Shown here piece after piece: positions 63,964 to 64,000 of a DNA stretch of 64,000 nucleotides. The notes beneath the pieces were generated by a model. The model did no database searches and was not told the DNA's origin. It saw only the letters and a program-made list of their open reading frames with translations. How positions within the stretch are numbered: the stretch's first letter is position 1; each line of letters opens with the position of its first letter. Origin of the DNA: Larix kaempferi (Eukaryota; Streptophyta; Pinopsida; Pinales; Pinaceae). The stretch is taken from NCBI GenBank assembly GCA_027924585.1, contig BSBM01001941.1:434001-498000 (forward strand), given 5' to 3'. The position numbers and the translations under genes were made by a program.

Positions 63964-64000
63964 TGAGTCATCAACACTACTCCAAAAAAATCATAAATGC

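Larger units (their letters stand above)
39959..64000 (+). mobile_element. Tat-G: Tat-lineage Ty3/gypsy element, running off the right edge
   Basis: 5' LTR 39959-40925, PBS, long leader, gag, protease, RT, RNase H, integrase, then a second RNase H ORF and a long 3' spacer. The 3' LTR is outside the window. Wording such as LNKGCPKDNYPTPFIDQIIE in RT, the large size, the non-Met PBS and the extra RNase H after integrase are typical of the Tat lineage. It hosts a solo LTR at the PBS, a copia-type solo LTR in gag and copia-H in integrase. Start is set by perfect TGTTAC...GTAACA LTR termini. Confidence 0.85.

Overview
This window looks like intergenic DNA from a large, repeat-rich plant nuclear genome; I see no convincing host gene. 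It is AT-rich and consists almost entirely of LTR retrotransposons inserted into one another. The families (chromodomain-bearing Ty3/gypsy, a Tat-lineage Ty3/gypsy with an extra RNase H, Ty1/copia) are those of seed plants; a gymnosperm such as a conifer is plausible from the nesting and the decay, but I cannot prove it from sequence alone. Element names used below are mine.

Left block (1-20365). The 3' part of a long LTR (TGTTG...CAACA type) enters from the left edge and ends at 825 inside a minus-strand, Tekay/Del-like gypsy fragment (Tekay-1: RT, protease, zinc knuckle and gag remnants, 826-3127, PBS at 5126). Tekay-1's upstream LTR (5146-14693) is split by a second TGTTG...CAACA LTR, a solo LTR at 5289-12254 with target duplication TATAC. 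That solo LTR carries a Reina-like chromovirus (Reina-A, 6559-10669, duplication GAAAG) and a 570-bp foldback MITE (10948-11517). A plus-strand solo LTR (12570-13737) sits further along. A decayed gag-like cassette, about 3.8 kb without recognisable content, and a truncated plus-strand LTR (19294-20365) complete the block.

Middle block (20366-39956). A minus-strand Tekay/Del-like chromovirus (Tekay-2) has a nearly complete gag-pol (27024-31743). Both of its LTRs carry a plus-strand Reina-like element at the same position with the same CACCT target duplication: Reina-B (22306-26737, internally deleted) and Reina-C (33611-39670, the most complete copy, with RT, RNase H, integrase and chromodomain). 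The 5' LTR also holds a solo Reina LTR (32158-32531).

Right block (39959-64000). A plus-strand Tat-lineage element (Tat-G) starts with a TGTTAC...GTAACA LTR and runs off the right edge. It carries gag with a long Pro/Gly-rich tract, protease, RT, RNase H and integrase, and a separate intact second RNase H ORF (61229-61642). It is interrupted by a solo LTR next to its primer-binding site (40950-42382), a copia-type solo LTR in gag (47004-47612, CTAAG), and a minus-strand copia element in integrase (copia-H, 51286-60150, ATAGA). Copia-H is itself split by a minus-strand non-autonomous Reina element (Reina-E, 53265-57522).

The most interesting signals are: the paired nested insertions in the two Tekay-2 LTRs; a shared set of internal deletions defining a non-autonomous Reina subfamily (A and E), with one reading frame kept open in E; a recurrent UGA between capsid and zinc knuckle; an antisense ORF open in the leader of all four Reina copies; and the dual RNase H layout of Tat-G. 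Every coding region except the second RNase H is broken in at least one place, so most are annotated as pseudogenes.
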